Source: Lacrimispora xylanisolvens (GTDB taxonomy: Bacteria > Bacillota > Clostridia > Lachnospirales > Lachnospiraceae). Taken from it: 64,000 bases of DNA. Under the pieces are notes generated by a model that was given only the letters and a program-made list of their open reading frames with translations, did not search any database and was not told the origin of the DNA. The stretch lies in assembly GCA_017084465.1 (NCBI GenBank), contig CP070896.1, forward strand, positions 372,001 through 436,000, given 5' to 3'. Shown piece by piece: positions 8,431 through 18,075 of this stretch. The stretch's first letter is position 1. Every line of letters begins with the position of its first letter. The translations under genes and the position numbers were made by a program.

Positions 8431-10855
8431 TTATGCTCTTAATTCAATACCAAGTGCCTGTAAACCGTTGAGTATTTTTTTCATAACTCCTGAAACTTCC
8501 TGTTCTTCCAGAGTATGATCTGCCGCACGGAATGTAATGGAATAGGCAACTGATTTAAAGCCAGCCAGAATCTGTGCACCTTCATAAATATCAAACAGCT
8601 CATAGCTTTCTAATATCTTGCCTCCACGCTGTTCAATGACTTCTTCTATCTGACCTACCAGAATATTTTTTGGTACTACCATACTGATATCTCTGGTAAC
8701 TGCCGGATATTTGGCAATTCCGGTGTATTTGCGGTCAAAACTTGTAAATGGGATCATAGACGGCATATCGATCACTGCCACATAAGCCCGGTCTCCGATC
8801 TTATAATTATCGGCTACCTCCGGATGAACCTCTCCTAAATATCCGATATTTACTCCATCGTAAATGATGTCTGCCTGTCTTCCCGGATGAAGGAATGTCT
8901 TTCCTGCCTTTGGATCATAATGAGGCTTTAAATTCATACCGGTTTTCTCAAAGAACTCCTCAATGACACCCTTCATATCAAAGAAATCACCATCTCCGTA
9001 AAAGCCCAGAGTAAACTGCATTCTTTCATCTGGAAGTTCAGTAAGAGGAAGGCTCTTTGGCAGATAAATATTAGCCAGCTCATAAAGGCGGACATTTTTT
9101 ATTACGTCTGTTGTAGTTTGTAGACAGTGAATTTAACATTCCGTGAAGAGGAGTTGTTCTCATTACACTGAAGTCCTCGCCAAGGGGATTTAAAATATTC
9201 ACAGTAACCCGAAGAACACTGTCCTGAGGAAGAAGGAGACGGTCAAAAACTTTAGGGCTTTCAAAGGAATATGTCATTCCCTGAGAGAATCCGCAGAATT
9301 CTGCTACTTCTCTTGCCAGCTCCTCCACTCTTAATTTATAGGAGAGTTTACCAGTCGTCGCTTCACCGGTAGGAAGGGAAACCGGGATCTTATCATAACC
9401 ATAAAATCTTGCTGTCTCCTCTGCCAGATCCGCCATACATTCTAAATCCTGACGGAATGTAGGAACAATGATCTCACCGGTTTTTTCGTCATATTCCAGT
9501 TCCAGACGCTTGTAATACTCAAGCATCGTCTCTGCTGTAATATCTGTACCCAGAAGACGGTTCATTCTCTCCGGTTCAAATGCAACACGTTTTGCCTCTC
9601 TCTTCTCCCGGATAAATATCAATCATTCCGCCAACTACTTCACCTGCGCCAAGCTCCTCAATCAGCTGGCATGCTCGGTCGATTGCAGCCTTTGCATTGT
9701 TGGGATCAAGGCCCTTTTCGAATTTGCCGGAAGCATCGGTTCTTAAACCAACTTTCTTAGAGGAAAGACGGATATTGGTTCCATCAAAGCAGGCGCTTTC
9801 AAATACCATGGTCTGAACTTCATCGGTAATTTTAGAATTTTCTCCTCCCATGATACCGGCAATACCCACTGCCTTCTCCCCGTCACGAATCATGAGAACG
9901 GTGCTGTCCAGTTTTCTTTCCTGGCCGTCTAAGGTCTGGAAGGTCTCTCCATCTTCTGCACATCTGACAACGATCTCATGACCTGCCAGCTGTTCATAAT
10001 CAAATGCATGCATTGGCTGACCGAATTCTTCCATTACATAGTTGGTGATATCAACAATGTTATTGATTGGTCTGATTCCGCAGGCTGCAAGTCTTCTCTG
10101 CATCCAGACAGGTGAAGGGGCAATCTTAATATTTTTACCATTCTTGCACAGTAACGGGAACAAAGACGGCTGTCTTCTACGGTTACTTTCAGATAATCGT
10201 GAACATCCTCACCGTTGCCTGTAGCAGTTACTACAGGAGGAACAAAGGTTTTGTTAAATGTAGCTGCTGCCTCTCTGGCAATCCCGATCACGCTGTAACA
10301 GTCAACACGGTTTGATGTTACTTCATATTCAAATACAGAATCATGAAGGCCAAGAAGCTCTACTGCATCACTTCCCGGTACGGAAGTCTCTGGAAGAATA
10401 TAGATTCCGCTTTCTGGAGCATCCGGATACATTTCGTTTGTAAATCCCAGTTCTTCAATGGAGCACATCATTCCACAGGATTCAATGCCTCTTAACTTGC
10501 CCTTTTTGATCTTAATTCCATCTTCCGGAAGAGGACCGCCGTCATGGCCTCCTGCAACCTTTCCACCGTCTAAAACAACCGGTACCATATCTCCTGTTTT
10601 AACGTTTGATGCGCCGGTTACGATCTGAACGGTCTCAGAACCTACATTCACCTGGCAGACAATCAGTTTATCTGCATCCGGATGACGTTCAATCGATAAG
10701 ATATGACCAACTACAATCTTTTCTAAATTTTTATCCAGGCATTCATAGCCCTCAACCTTCGTTCCGGTCAGTGTCATGGCATCTGTATATTCCTGAGGTG
10801 TCACTTCCAAATCCGGTACATATGCTTTAACCCATGATAATGGTGTATTCATCAA
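8431..10855 (-). CDS. pheT: Phenylalanine-tRNA ligase beta subunit (three frame breaks)
   Basis: About 808 residues when joined, the normal PheT length. It forms the alpha2-beta2 enzyme that charges tRNA-Phe. Visible domains in order: N-terminal tRNA-binding OB fold (VVGHILSIERHPDADKL), B3/B4 editing region, B5 domain (GTDITAETMLEYY), the core catalytic-like module, and a C-terminal FDX-ACB anticodon-binding domain (KYPAVTRDISMVVP). Breaks lie near 10135 (AAAAA for AAAAAA), 9605 (one extra base in a GAGAGAG stretch) and 9099 (AAAAAA for AAAAA). The gene is essential, so these are almost certainly sequence errors. It follows pheS after 19 bp and shares its T-box leader. Confidence 0.93.
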
Positions 10856-10874
10856 TCTATCTCCCTTCCTGTTT

Positions 10875-11895
10875 CTAGAACTGCTTTAAGAATCTGATGT
10901 CATTTTCATATAATAATCTCATGTCATCAATCTCATATTTTAACAAGGCAATTCTCTCCAAGCCCACTCCGAATGCAAATCCGGAATATTCATTGGAATC
11001 GATTCCGCTCATGGCAAGCACGTTGGGGTGTACCATTCCGCAGCCTAAAATCTCAATCCAGCCAGATCCTTTACAGAAACGGCAGCCCTTTCCTCCACAT
11101 TTAAAGCAGGTAACATCCATTTCCGCACTTGGCTCAGTAAACGGGAAATGATGGGGGCGGAATTTCACCTTTGTCTCAGGTCCAAATAACTCTCTGGCAA
11201 ATTCAGCCAGGGTTCCTTTTAAATCTGCAAATGTTATATTCTTATCGATTACCAGTCCCTCAATCTGATGGAACGAAGGAGAATGGGTTGCATCTACCTC
11301 ATCAGAACGGAACACTCTGCCTGGTGCCAGCATACGGATGGGAAGCTTTCCCTGCTCCATGGTACGAACCTGAACAGGAGAAGTCTGACTTCTTAAAACA
11401 ATGTTGTCACTGATATAAAAAAGTATCCTGCTCATCTCTTGCCGGATGATTTTTCGGAATATTCAGCTTTTCAAAGTTATAATGGTCATACTCTACTTCC
11501 GGGCCTTCAATCACTTCATAACCCATGCCCACAAAGATTCTCTCCACCTCTTCCAATGCGATGGTGTTAGGGTGGGTATGGCCAACCCGGTTCCTCTTCG
11601 CCGGCAGCGTGACATCGATTACTTCTTTCTTCAGCTGCTCTTCTCTTGCTTTTTTCATCAGCGCAGTCATGGCTGCATCCAGCTTACCTTCAATTGCCTC
11701 TCTGGCCTCATTCACCATCTGCCCAATCTTAGGTCTGTCTTCCGGAGTAACGTCCTTCATGCTCTTTAACACGCTGGTCAGTTCTCCCTTTTTTCCGAGA
11801 TAAGCAACTTTAATGTCGTTCAGTTTCTCCAGCGCATCGGAAGCTTCAATTTGCTTTAACGCTTCTTGTTTGATTTTTTCTAATTGATCTTTCAT
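10875..11895 (-). CDS. pheS: Phenylalanine-tRNA ligase alpha subunit (one frame break)
   Basis: About 340 residues, the usual PheS length. The N-terminal coiled-coil ([17 protein letters not shown]) binds tRNA. The class II catalytic core shows motif 2 ([23 protein letters not shown]) and motif 3 ([16 protein letters not shown]). A cysteine-rich insert ([16 protein letters not shown]) suggests a zinc site seen in some Firmicutes. The break is near 11419, six T's for five. The start at 11895 is the second of two adjacent ATGs and lies six bases after AAGGAG. First gene of the pheST operon. Confidence 0.95.
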
Positions 11896-11931
11896 CATGC
11901 TCTCCTTCATTGATTCATTCCCTGATACATT

Positions 11932-12210
11932 AAAAAAAGCTCCATCCCTGTATAGGGACGAAGCTGTGTTCGCGGTACCACCCTGATTCCTGCATCGAAA
12001 GCAGGCACTCGGCATACGTAACGTGTACGGACGTCATGACCTACACGCCTGCATATTAAATAAATTCACAGGTTTCAGCCATGCTGCTTCAGTGGGAAAT
12101 TCGAACTCTTAATTGAACTTAAAAGGGCTTTCAGCCGGTGACCCCTTCTCTCTGATAGAAATTAAGATTCTACTTGCACTTTCATAGCATTTCATATTTT
12201 AATGTAATAT
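11932..12210 (-). promoter_or_regulatory. T-box leader controlling pheST
   Basis: The minus strand carries the T-box core AGGGTGGTACCGCG (11971-11984), then a terminator hairpin with GCTTCGTCCC and GGGATGGAGC arms (about 11938-11966) and a seven-T run. Upstream is about 200 nt of structured leader with a GGCTGAAAGCC stem and TTC triplets where a Phe specifier is expected. Uncharged tRNA-Phe should stabilise the antiterminator and switch pheST on. Confidence 0.93.
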
Positions 12211-12217
12211 TGTCACC

Positions 12218-12246
12218 ATTATAATAAGATAAAATTAAAATGTCAA
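12218..12246 (-). promoter_or_regulatory. Sigma-A promoter of the pheST T-box transcript
   Basis: Consensus TTGACA (12241-12246) and TATAAT (12218-12223) on the minus strand with an exact 17-bp spacer. Confidence 0.9.
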
Positions 12247-12268
12247 GACATTTTTAAACCTGTTCCTC

Positions 12269-13330
12269 CTATAAAGCGGTATGAACCGGTCTCTTTTTAA
12301 AAATAAAAAATTTCTGAACCAGAAAGTTCACAAAAAAGATGGAGACCTCCACCACAATTTTTGCTTCTAATCCACCCATTCCCCAATCTCTTACCAGCCA
12401 CAACAGCATGGCGGTATTGACAGCCAGTATGGAAAGAGCCAGCGCGGCATAGCCCAGGGCAGACTGCAACAGGCTTCCTTTGTAACGAAATACATAATTG
12501 CGGTTTACAAAGAAGTTAAATGAAGCGCTCACAATTCTTGCCATGATGTTGCTGACAGCATCTGCAGTTATATCTCCCAGCCCGGAAGTCAGGGATAAAA
12601 AAATGCCAAACAGCAGATAATCCATGCAGAAACTGAGAAACGAGGATGAGACAAATTTCAACATGGTCATATAAATACGTGCAGAGTCCTTGATCGCCCG
12701 AAAGTGGGAAGATTTATTCCCTTCCAGATATATAGTCTCAATGGGAATTTCCACTATCCGGATATTCTCCTTTACACAGGTCATAAGCATATTTGTTTCA
12801 TACTCATAACGGTCTCCTGATATTTCCAGAAACATTGGAATTAAGCTGCTGTGGAATGCTCTTAGTCCGGTCTGGGTATCTTTCAGCCATTTTCCTGACA
12901 GCAGCCAGAACGTAGCTCTTGTAAACTGATTGCCCAGCCTGCTTCGAAAAGGTATCTCGCCCTGAAAACTGCGGCTGCCTGTAATCAGCACATTCCTCTC
13001 TCCTTCTTTCACTCCCAATAAAAGAGCGATATCTTCCGGAGTATGCTGTCCGTCAGCATCTGCTATGACTATTCTTCCTGCATATTCCTGATTTTTAATA
13101 AAAGACAGAGCGGTTTTCACCGCTCTCCCTTTTCCGTAGTTTTTATCATGGTGCAACACAACAGCAAAGTTTTCTGCTTCGCAGAATATCTCGTCTTTTT
13201 CCCGGCTGCTCCCGTCATTTACAACAACAAACACTGCGTTCAGCCGTTCATTCAGTTCTTTTAACAGATGAATCAAACGCCAGTCCGGCTCATAAGCCGG
13301 GATGATGATATAATTATTCTTCACTTCCAT
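12269..13330 (-). CDS. Family 2 glycosyltransferase fused to a GtrA-like membrane domain
   Basis: About 353 residues. Residues 5-220 form a GT-A glycosyltransferase: IIIPAYEP, VVVNDGSS and the DxD motif ADADGQH at 91-93, typical of dolichyl-phosphate-mannose or polyprenyl-phosphate sugar synthases. Residues 230-350 hold four transmembrane helices with NRNYVFRYKG, the GtrA signature. The fusion suggests synthesis and membrane translocation of a lipid-linked sugar for cell-surface decoration. The start at 13330 is preceded by GAGGG six bases upstream; the earlier in-frame ATG overlaps that site. It lies alone between the pheST leader and a chemoreceptor. Confidence 0.88.
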   Translation of the reverse strand: MEVKNNYIIIPAYEPDWRLIHLLKELNERLNAVFVVVNDGSSREKDEIFCEAENFAVVLHHDKNYGKGRAVKTALSFIKNQEYAGRIVIADADGQHTPEDIALLLGVKEGERNVLITGSRSFQGEIPFRSRLGNQFTRATFWLLSGKWLKDTQTGLRAFHSSLIPMFLEISGDRYEYETNMLMTCVKENIRIVEIPIETIYLEGNKSSHFRAIKDSARIYMTMLKFVSSSFLSFCMDYLLFGIFLSLTSGLGDITADAVSNIMARIVSASFNFFVNRNYVFRYKGSLLQSALGYAALALSILAVNTAMLLWLVRDWGMGGLEAKIVVEVSIFFVNFLVQKFFIFKKRPVHTAL

Positions 13331-13415
13331 GGTATCCCTCATTTTTCAATTGTTTGATAAACAACTGCATAGGAAAAGGATACCCATTATGTCGAAAAAT
13401 AATAATATGAAAACT

Positions 13416-15488
13416 TTATTTTAATTTAAATCCGGAAACCACCGTCTTAAGCTCCTCTGCAATCCGCTCCTGCTTCTCTGACATCTTTGACATGTCCTGT
13501 ACAACTTCGTATGCTTTTTCAATCGTACTAAGAACCATGCTGCTGTTGCCTGCCGTAGTCTGGACGGATTCGGATACATTCTGTATGGCATCCCGCACTT
13601 CCTGCATTACCTGGCTGATGTTGGTTGCCATCTCCTCCACTTCATTGGAGATTTCTTCAACAGTAACTGCGTCCCTGCCATATTGCTGACCTACATTCAC
13701 AAAATTGTCGTAATCAGGAGTCACAGTATCTCTTAAGAACAGCAGCATAGACTGTGATCCGTCTAACATCATGGAAAATGCATTCTGGACATCTGTTATG
13801 GTGCCCTCTATTTCCTTTACAATCTCAGAAGTGTCCTTGGCAAGTTTACCGATTTCTCTGGCAACAACTGCGAAGCCTCTGCCCTGTTCTCCTGCTCTTA
13901 CCGCTTCAATCGAGGCATTAAGTGACAGAAGATTAATCTGGGATGCCGTATTGGAAATAAGACGAGCCATATCGCCGATCCGTTCCACCACCTTAGCATG
14001 CTGGACAGCCATCTGGAGATCCTGCTCTCGTTCCTGTGAAATCACAATGGCATTGTCATAAGCTTCCCTGCTTTTTTTCTCAATGTCTTTTGCCCGTTCC
14101 ATGATCTCGCCGGCCATCTTGCTGCTCTTTTCTGTCTCGCTGGCAAGTACTCCTACCGATGAGTTAACCTCTGCAAGTGATGCATTCAGCTCTTCTGTTG
14201 CTGCACTGGAAGACATCATCGCCTTATCTACATCACTCATATATGTTTTCACATCGCTGAACTGAACAAGCAGACCAGTGGATACTTTATTTAAATGAAT
14301 GCTGGCATCGGTAATATCACCTGCCTGGTCGGAAATCTGCTCGATCACGCCTTTATTACTTTGGAACATATTGTTTAATGAGCTGCTCATCTGTCCCAGT
14401 TCATCTTTACGTCTGGATTTTAACGGCTGTACTGTAAAATCACCATCTGCAAGTGAACCTGCAAACTTGCGGACCTTCTTAAGGCCTGATGTAATACTTC
14501 CAACCTGAAACAGAACTGCAATGATACATAAAACCAAAGCTGCTGCGCTGATTTTAGCCAGCTTTTCATTTAAGGCAACAATGGGTTCTGCCAGTTCAGA
14601 TTGAGGCATCTTAATCATGATGATCCAACCCACACCAGGAACCGTATCATAATAGAGGTTATAAGTTTCTCCACCCTCTGTATAAACCGTCTTTCCTTTG
14701 TCGTTTGCTACCATCTGGGCTGCTGCTGCGGAAAGTGAGGCATTCTCATCCTGAGTCATATTCACACCTTTACTCACTTTTTCTGCATCTGCGCCGCAAA
14801 GATAAACACCTTCACCGGAAATTAGTACTGCAGTTCCGTTCTTACCAACTTTAATCGATTTAATCAGTTCGTCAATGTCGCTAAGCTGCATATCTACCGT
14901 AACTGCTCCAATGAAACGGTTGCTGCTGTCATAAATAGGAGCTGTGCAGCTTGCCATCATCATGTTGAGCGTGGGGTCAAAATAAGGATCTGTTATAATT
15001 GCATCCTTTGTCCCTCCTGATACGGATTTATAATACGCCTGATTAAAATAGTCATAGCTCTCATTGCTGTATTCATTGGTTAAAGTCACCTTATTCCCAG
15101 CCTTATACCAGTAAGGCCCTACATACTTTTGCTGGGGATCATATACATTTGGTTCAAACCAGATACCGCTGCCAAGTATTAAATCATTGCCAGATATAAT
15201 ATCTGCTATCGCTTTGCCGTATGTATCAAGATCAGTAGACTGATAAGAGGCCCCTACTATATGAGAAATATTCATCGCTGTGGTCTCTACCGCATTCAAA
15301 TAATTGTCAATGCCGTTTACATTCGCTTTCAGTTCTGATTCCATAGTGGAATTACTCTGCTGCTCAATCAACTCTCTGCTTGTAGATTCACTGAGCTTCG
15401 CTAATAGTGCCAGTGCCAGCACTACGACGGGTAAAATGCCAAGGAGCATCTTTATCCCAATGCTTCTGATTCCTACTCTTCTTTTCAT
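13416..15488 (-). CDS. Methyl-accepting chemotaxis protein with Cache sensor
   Basis: About 690 residues. An N-terminal membrane helix (SIGIKMLLGILPVVVLALALL), then an extracellular double-Cache sensor (about 45-300, with SGIWFEPNVYDPQQKYVGPYW type sequence), a second membrane helix (AALVLCIIAVLFQVGSI), HAMP, and a cytoplasmic signalling domain. The conserved tip EQGRGFAVVAREIGKLA is present. dCache receptors often bind amino acids or organic acids; the ligand cannot be read here. The start at 15488 has CAGGAG nine bases upstream; the longer reading has no good site. With the CheW-like protein at 33008 it implies motility. Confidence 0.93.
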   Translation of the reverse strand: MKRRVGIRSIGIKMLLGILPVVVLALALLAKLSESTSRELIEQQSNSTMESELKANVNGIDNYLNAVETTAMNISHIVGASYQSTDLDTYGKAIADIISGNDLILGSGIWFEPNVYDPQQKYVGPYWYKAGNKVTLTNEYSNESYDYFNQAYYKSVSGGTKDAIITDPYFDPTLNMMMASCTAPIYDSSNRFIGAVTVDMQLSDIDELIKSIKVGKNGTAVLISGEGVYLCGADAEKVSKGVNMTQDENASLSAAAAQMVANDKGKTVYTEGGETYNLYYDTVPGVGWIIMIKMPQSELAEPIVALNEKLAKISAAALVLCIIAVLFQVGSITSGLKKVRKFAGSLADGDFTVQPLKSRRKDELGQMSSSLNNMFQSNKGVIEQISDQAGDITDASIHLNKVSTGLLVQFSDVKTYMSDVDKAMMSSSAATEELNASLAEVNSSVGVLASETEKSSKMAGEIMERAKDIEKKSREAYDNAIVISQEREQDLQMAVQHAKVVERIGDMARLISNTASQINLLSLNASIEAVRAGEQGRGFAVVAREIGKLAKDTSEIVKEIEGTITDVQNAFSMMLDGSQSMLLFLRDTVTPDYDNFVNVGQQYGRDAVTVEEISNEVEEMATNISQVMQEVRDAIQNVSESVQTTAGNSSMVLSTIEKAYEVVQDMSKMSEKQERIAEELKTVVSGFKLK

Positions 15489-15835
15489 AATTTTATCTCC
15501 TGTAGTTCGGACTTCGACCTCATACTGCATGTTTCGACATTTTAGTTAAAAAACATCATAACACACTAAGGTAAAATTTACTAATTACTTTTGTCAATAT
15601 TATGTATGCCTGATTCCGCTTTTTCTATTGCATTTTTACTTATGTACATATAAACTGATTATCAGAACTTTTATATTAATACAAACTCCTTTCCTCCCTG
15701 CACTTTTTACATAATATTAACAGTTTTTAATTATACTATTGGTATTCAAATTATGCAATATATGAATTTTACATATTTTAATCGTGTATTTTACAAATTT
15801 TATTATCATAAAATATAGTACGAGAGGTGACTATA
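15489..15835. other. AT-rich divergent intergenic region
   Basis: About 350 bp between the chemoreceptor and the divergent XRE regulator. It presumably holds promoters for both. I see no clear consensus promoter, repeat or RNA structure. Confidence 0.5.
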
Positions 15836-16147
15836 ATGGATCAGGACTATATCAATAAAAGAATTACAGAATTACGTCTTAAAAAGGGAGTGGCAGAACA
15901 TAAGATGAGCCTGGAGCTTGGGCACAGCAGAAGTTACGTACAAAGTATCTCCAGTGGCAGAAGTCTCCCTTCCATGGCGGAGTTTCTGGCAATCTGTGAG
16001 TACTTAAGCGTAACGCCGAAAGATTTTTTCGATAATGATAATCCCAACCCGCCCTTAGTCAGGGATACAATAGACAAGCTTAAATCTTTGCCGGAAAGTG
16101 ATTTACTGCTGATCTTAACCATGATCAACCGGCTTCAGTCAAAATAG
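15836..16147 (+). CDS. XRE-family helix-turn-helix regulator
   Basis: 103 residues. An HTH_3 domain spans about 6-62 (LRLKKGVAEHKMSLELGHSRSY then SGRSLPSMAEFLAICEYLSVTP), followed by a short helical tail (LVRDTIDKLKSLPESDLLLILTMINRLQSK) that may dimerise. The start ATG at 15836 is favoured over a GTG at 15827 because GAGAGGTG sits just upstream of it. It is convergent with the spike operon and divergent from the chemoreceptor. Target genes are unknown. Confidence 0.88.
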   Translation: MDQDYINKRITELRLKKGVAEHKMSLELGHSRSYVQSISSGRSLPSMAEFLAICEYLSVTPKDFFDNDNPNPPLVRDTIDKLKSLPESDLLLILTMINRLQSK

Positions 16148-16184
16148 GCGCAAACAAATCTTTTATAACAGATCATTTCATTGT

Positions 16185-16208
16185 CCCCGTGCAGAAGTAC
16201 GGGGATTT
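16185..16208 (+). terminator. Short hairpin terminator after the XRE gene
   Basis: CCCCGT and ACGGGG arms around an eight-nt loop, followed by ATTTT. It separates the XRE gene from the convergent spike operon. Confidence 0.55.
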
Positions 16209-16239
16209 TGAGGTACAAAGGGACGCGCTGTTTAGTTTT

Positions 16240-16404
16240 TTAAACTGCTGACACCTGATGATTTTTAACATCATTGATCTCATCCAGGGAAACAATGGAG
16301 GGAATTGCCTCCAAAGCCCTTACATATAATTCATCCAGATCTCCTCTGTTTATCATTCCAAAAAAATATCCGTATAGATCCTGAAACGTCTGATCTTTTG
16401 TCAT
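16240..16404 (-). CDS. 54-residue protein translationally coupled to the spike gene
   Basis: Short frame from ATG 16404 to TAA at 16240. It starts within the stop codon of the VgrG-like gene (ATGA overlap) and has AAGGAG just upstream, so it is very probably translated. The protein is acidic and helical (FQDLYGYFFGMINRGDLDEL, then a second helix and SLDEINDV). No signal peptide or membrane segment. No family is recognised. As the last gene of the spike operon it could be an adaptor, a small structural cap or the remnant of an effector or immunity gene. Confidence 0.65.
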   Translation of the reverse strand: MTKDQTFQDLYGYFFGMINRGDLDELYVRALEAIPSIVSLDEINDVKNHQVSAV

Positions 16405-17483
16405 ATAATCTCCTTCCTTTCTTCAGCCGTATCTCCGGCCGGAACGCAACCAATTGCATACGCATGTTCTTCCCAGCCATCTGGTAAATATAACCGAATG
16501 GGATCTCCTGGTCTGGGCGTAACATACAAGCCCATTCCTTCCGGTGACGTATATACAGAAGAAAACGGAAAGCAAATGGGCTTTCCATAGGTTTCATCTT
16601 TCTCACTCAGCAGCTTTATCTGAACCGCGTTCTCTCCTGTATTTTTAACATTCCCCATGATCATAAGTCCTGCAAGACTTAGATGCTCCTTGGCCGGAAC
16701 CAGAAAACCCGACCGGGTGCGGAGTACATAATCAAATTCCACCTTACCTCCGCTGAAATTCATACTCATGGAGTATATGTAATAAGCGCTGTCTTCTATC
16801 ATCACACAATCACATAAGTGCAGGCACTTTCTGCTTTTAATCAGATATTCAACAGTCTCACCTTTTTCATAGTCATCGTAACATTTAATTCGGTACTGGT
16901 CAGAATTAAAACACTTTCTGCCTTTTCTTTTTATTCTTCCAAAATGAAAACAGATGTTATTATGAACACTGTCTGCCACCAGAATCTGATTTTTCTTTGC
17001 AGCAAGACGTATTAAAAACTGCCAGTCTGTCTCCATATACTGTACAGCCAGGCCATCAGACGTTTCCCGCATTTCTTTACTTAAAACCACAGTCGTATTC
17101 TCATATCCGTCAAGCACCGATCCAATTATCTGTAGATAATTCTGTCCCTCACCCTGAAACGTCCTTATATGCTTTTCTCTGTCAAGATCCATAGTCAGGG
17201 ACACTGCGAACAGATTCCAATAAACACTTCCATCCCCCTCAATTTCGTATCTTCTTTCGATTCTGCCTTTGAAAATGGGTATTTCTTTCTTTTCCTCATT
17301 CACAAAAGTTATAGTCAGCAAAACCTCCTTTGATTCTCTAAGTATCAGATTATCTTTATCTGAATTTACCACTCCGGTTACAACAGCTGTAAAATGTTGA
17401 TTTACTCTTTTATCAATAAAACATTGTGTCGGATAAAACATCTCCCCGGAATCCAAATAGATTCTAAGTTGCTCCAATTTCAT
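16401..17483 (-). CDS. VgrG / phage late-control-D-like spike protein
   Basis: 360 residues. It resembles the hub-and-spike of contractile tails: a gp27-like N-terminal half with the late-control-D region (QNYLQIIGSVLDGYE, then YMETDWQFLIRLAAKKNQIL), followed by a gp5-like OB segment (LAGLMIMGNVKNTGENAVQIKLL and YVTPRPGDPIRLYLPDG). It is shorter than T6SS VgrG and lacks the long beta-helix needle. It overlaps the upstream gene by 20 bp and has AAGGAG at its start. No sheath, tube or baseplate genes are near, so it may work with a tail encoded elsewhere or act as a carrier. The operon has an AgrA-type operator. Confidence 0.75.
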   Translation of the reverse strand: MKLEQLRIYLDSGEMFYPTQCFIDKRVNQHFTAVVTGVVNSDKDNLILRESKEVLLTITFVNEEKKEIPIFKGRIERRYEIEGDGSVYWNLFAVSLTMDLDREKHIRTFQGEGQNYLQIIGSVLDGYENTTVVLSKEMRETSDGLAVQYMETDWQFLIRLAAKKNQILVADSVHNNICFHFGRIKRKGRKCFNSDQYRIKCYDDYEKGETVEYLIKSRKCLHLCDCVMIEDSAYYIYSMSMNFSGGKVEFDYVLRTRSGFLVPAKEHLSLAGLMIMGNVKNTGENAVQIKLLSEKDETYGKPICFPFSSVYTSPEGMGLYVTPRPGDPIRLYLPDGWEEHAYAIGCVPAGDTAEERKEII

Positions 17484-18054
17484 TCTCCTTACTATATATC
17501 GTAATACTCTTGCGGATTTCGCTTAAGCAGCGGCTCCAGTCCAGCCTTTTCTCAAACGGACAGCTAAACATCACCATCAGCAGCTTTCTGCCCACCGGGT
17601 AAATAATCAATGTATTAAATAGATTATCATCAAGAGCTGTACTGATAAATTCCATCCATGCAAAAGGCACATTATGGGTTGACTCCGTCCCATCTTCCAG
17701 ACAAACACTCATTGGTTGAAATCGCTTTAAAACAAGATAAAATTCCTGTATTACATCCGCAAGCTGTTCTGGCTTAATCTCTCTTTCTACCATACTGAAG
17801 GAGAAATTAACAGTGCCATCTTCATTTGTTTTTATAATTTCAGGACGCTGCTCAGAAAAATACTTTTTCTTTGCATCCTCCGGTTTCATATCCTTAAAGG
17901 TGGAGGGAAGAAAAATGCCCACTTCGTTATCAAACATCTTTGCTTCACAAAACTGAAGCAATTCTCCCTCCACATAAATCCCTGTTTCAATACTGGTAAA
18001 CCGGTTAATCCGTTCAAGATGCCTGTCATTAATCAGTTTCTCTTCTTCACACAT
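17464..18054 (-). CDS. DcrB/EagR-like protein, possible spike chaperone
   Basis: 196 residues, soluble, no signal peptide. The segment FDNEVGIFLPSTFKDMKPEDAKKKY, then RPEIIKTNEDGTVNFSFS, matches the DcrB/Mog1-PsbP fold (DUF1795-like) used by EagR adaptors that load effectors onto VgrG spikes. Position directly before the VgrG-like gene with overlapping reading frames supports a partner role. The family call is by pattern only. Alternative: an unrelated operon-specific protein. Confidence 0.55.
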   Translation of the reverse strand: MCEEEKLINDRHLERINRFTSIETGIYVEGELLQFCEAKMFDNEVGIFLPSTFKDMKPEDAKKKYFSEQRPEIIKTNEDGTVNFSFSMVEREIKPEQLADVIQEFYLVLKRFQPMSVCLEDGTESTHNVPFAWMEFISTALDDNLFNTLIIYPVGRKLLMVMFSCPFEKRLDWSRCLSEIRKSITIYSKENEIGAT

Positions 18055-18075
18055 GATTCTTCCTCTCTGGTTTGT

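Noticed and set aside
8431..11895. pheT and pheS as genuine pseudogenes
   Set aside because: They are essential, have an intact promoter and T-box, and every break is repaired by one base, nearly always in a homopolymer.
13492..15549. Several plus-strand reading frames of 60-96 codons opposite the chemoreceptor gene
   Set aside because: They are antisense shadows of a full-length intact receptor and lack ribosome sites.
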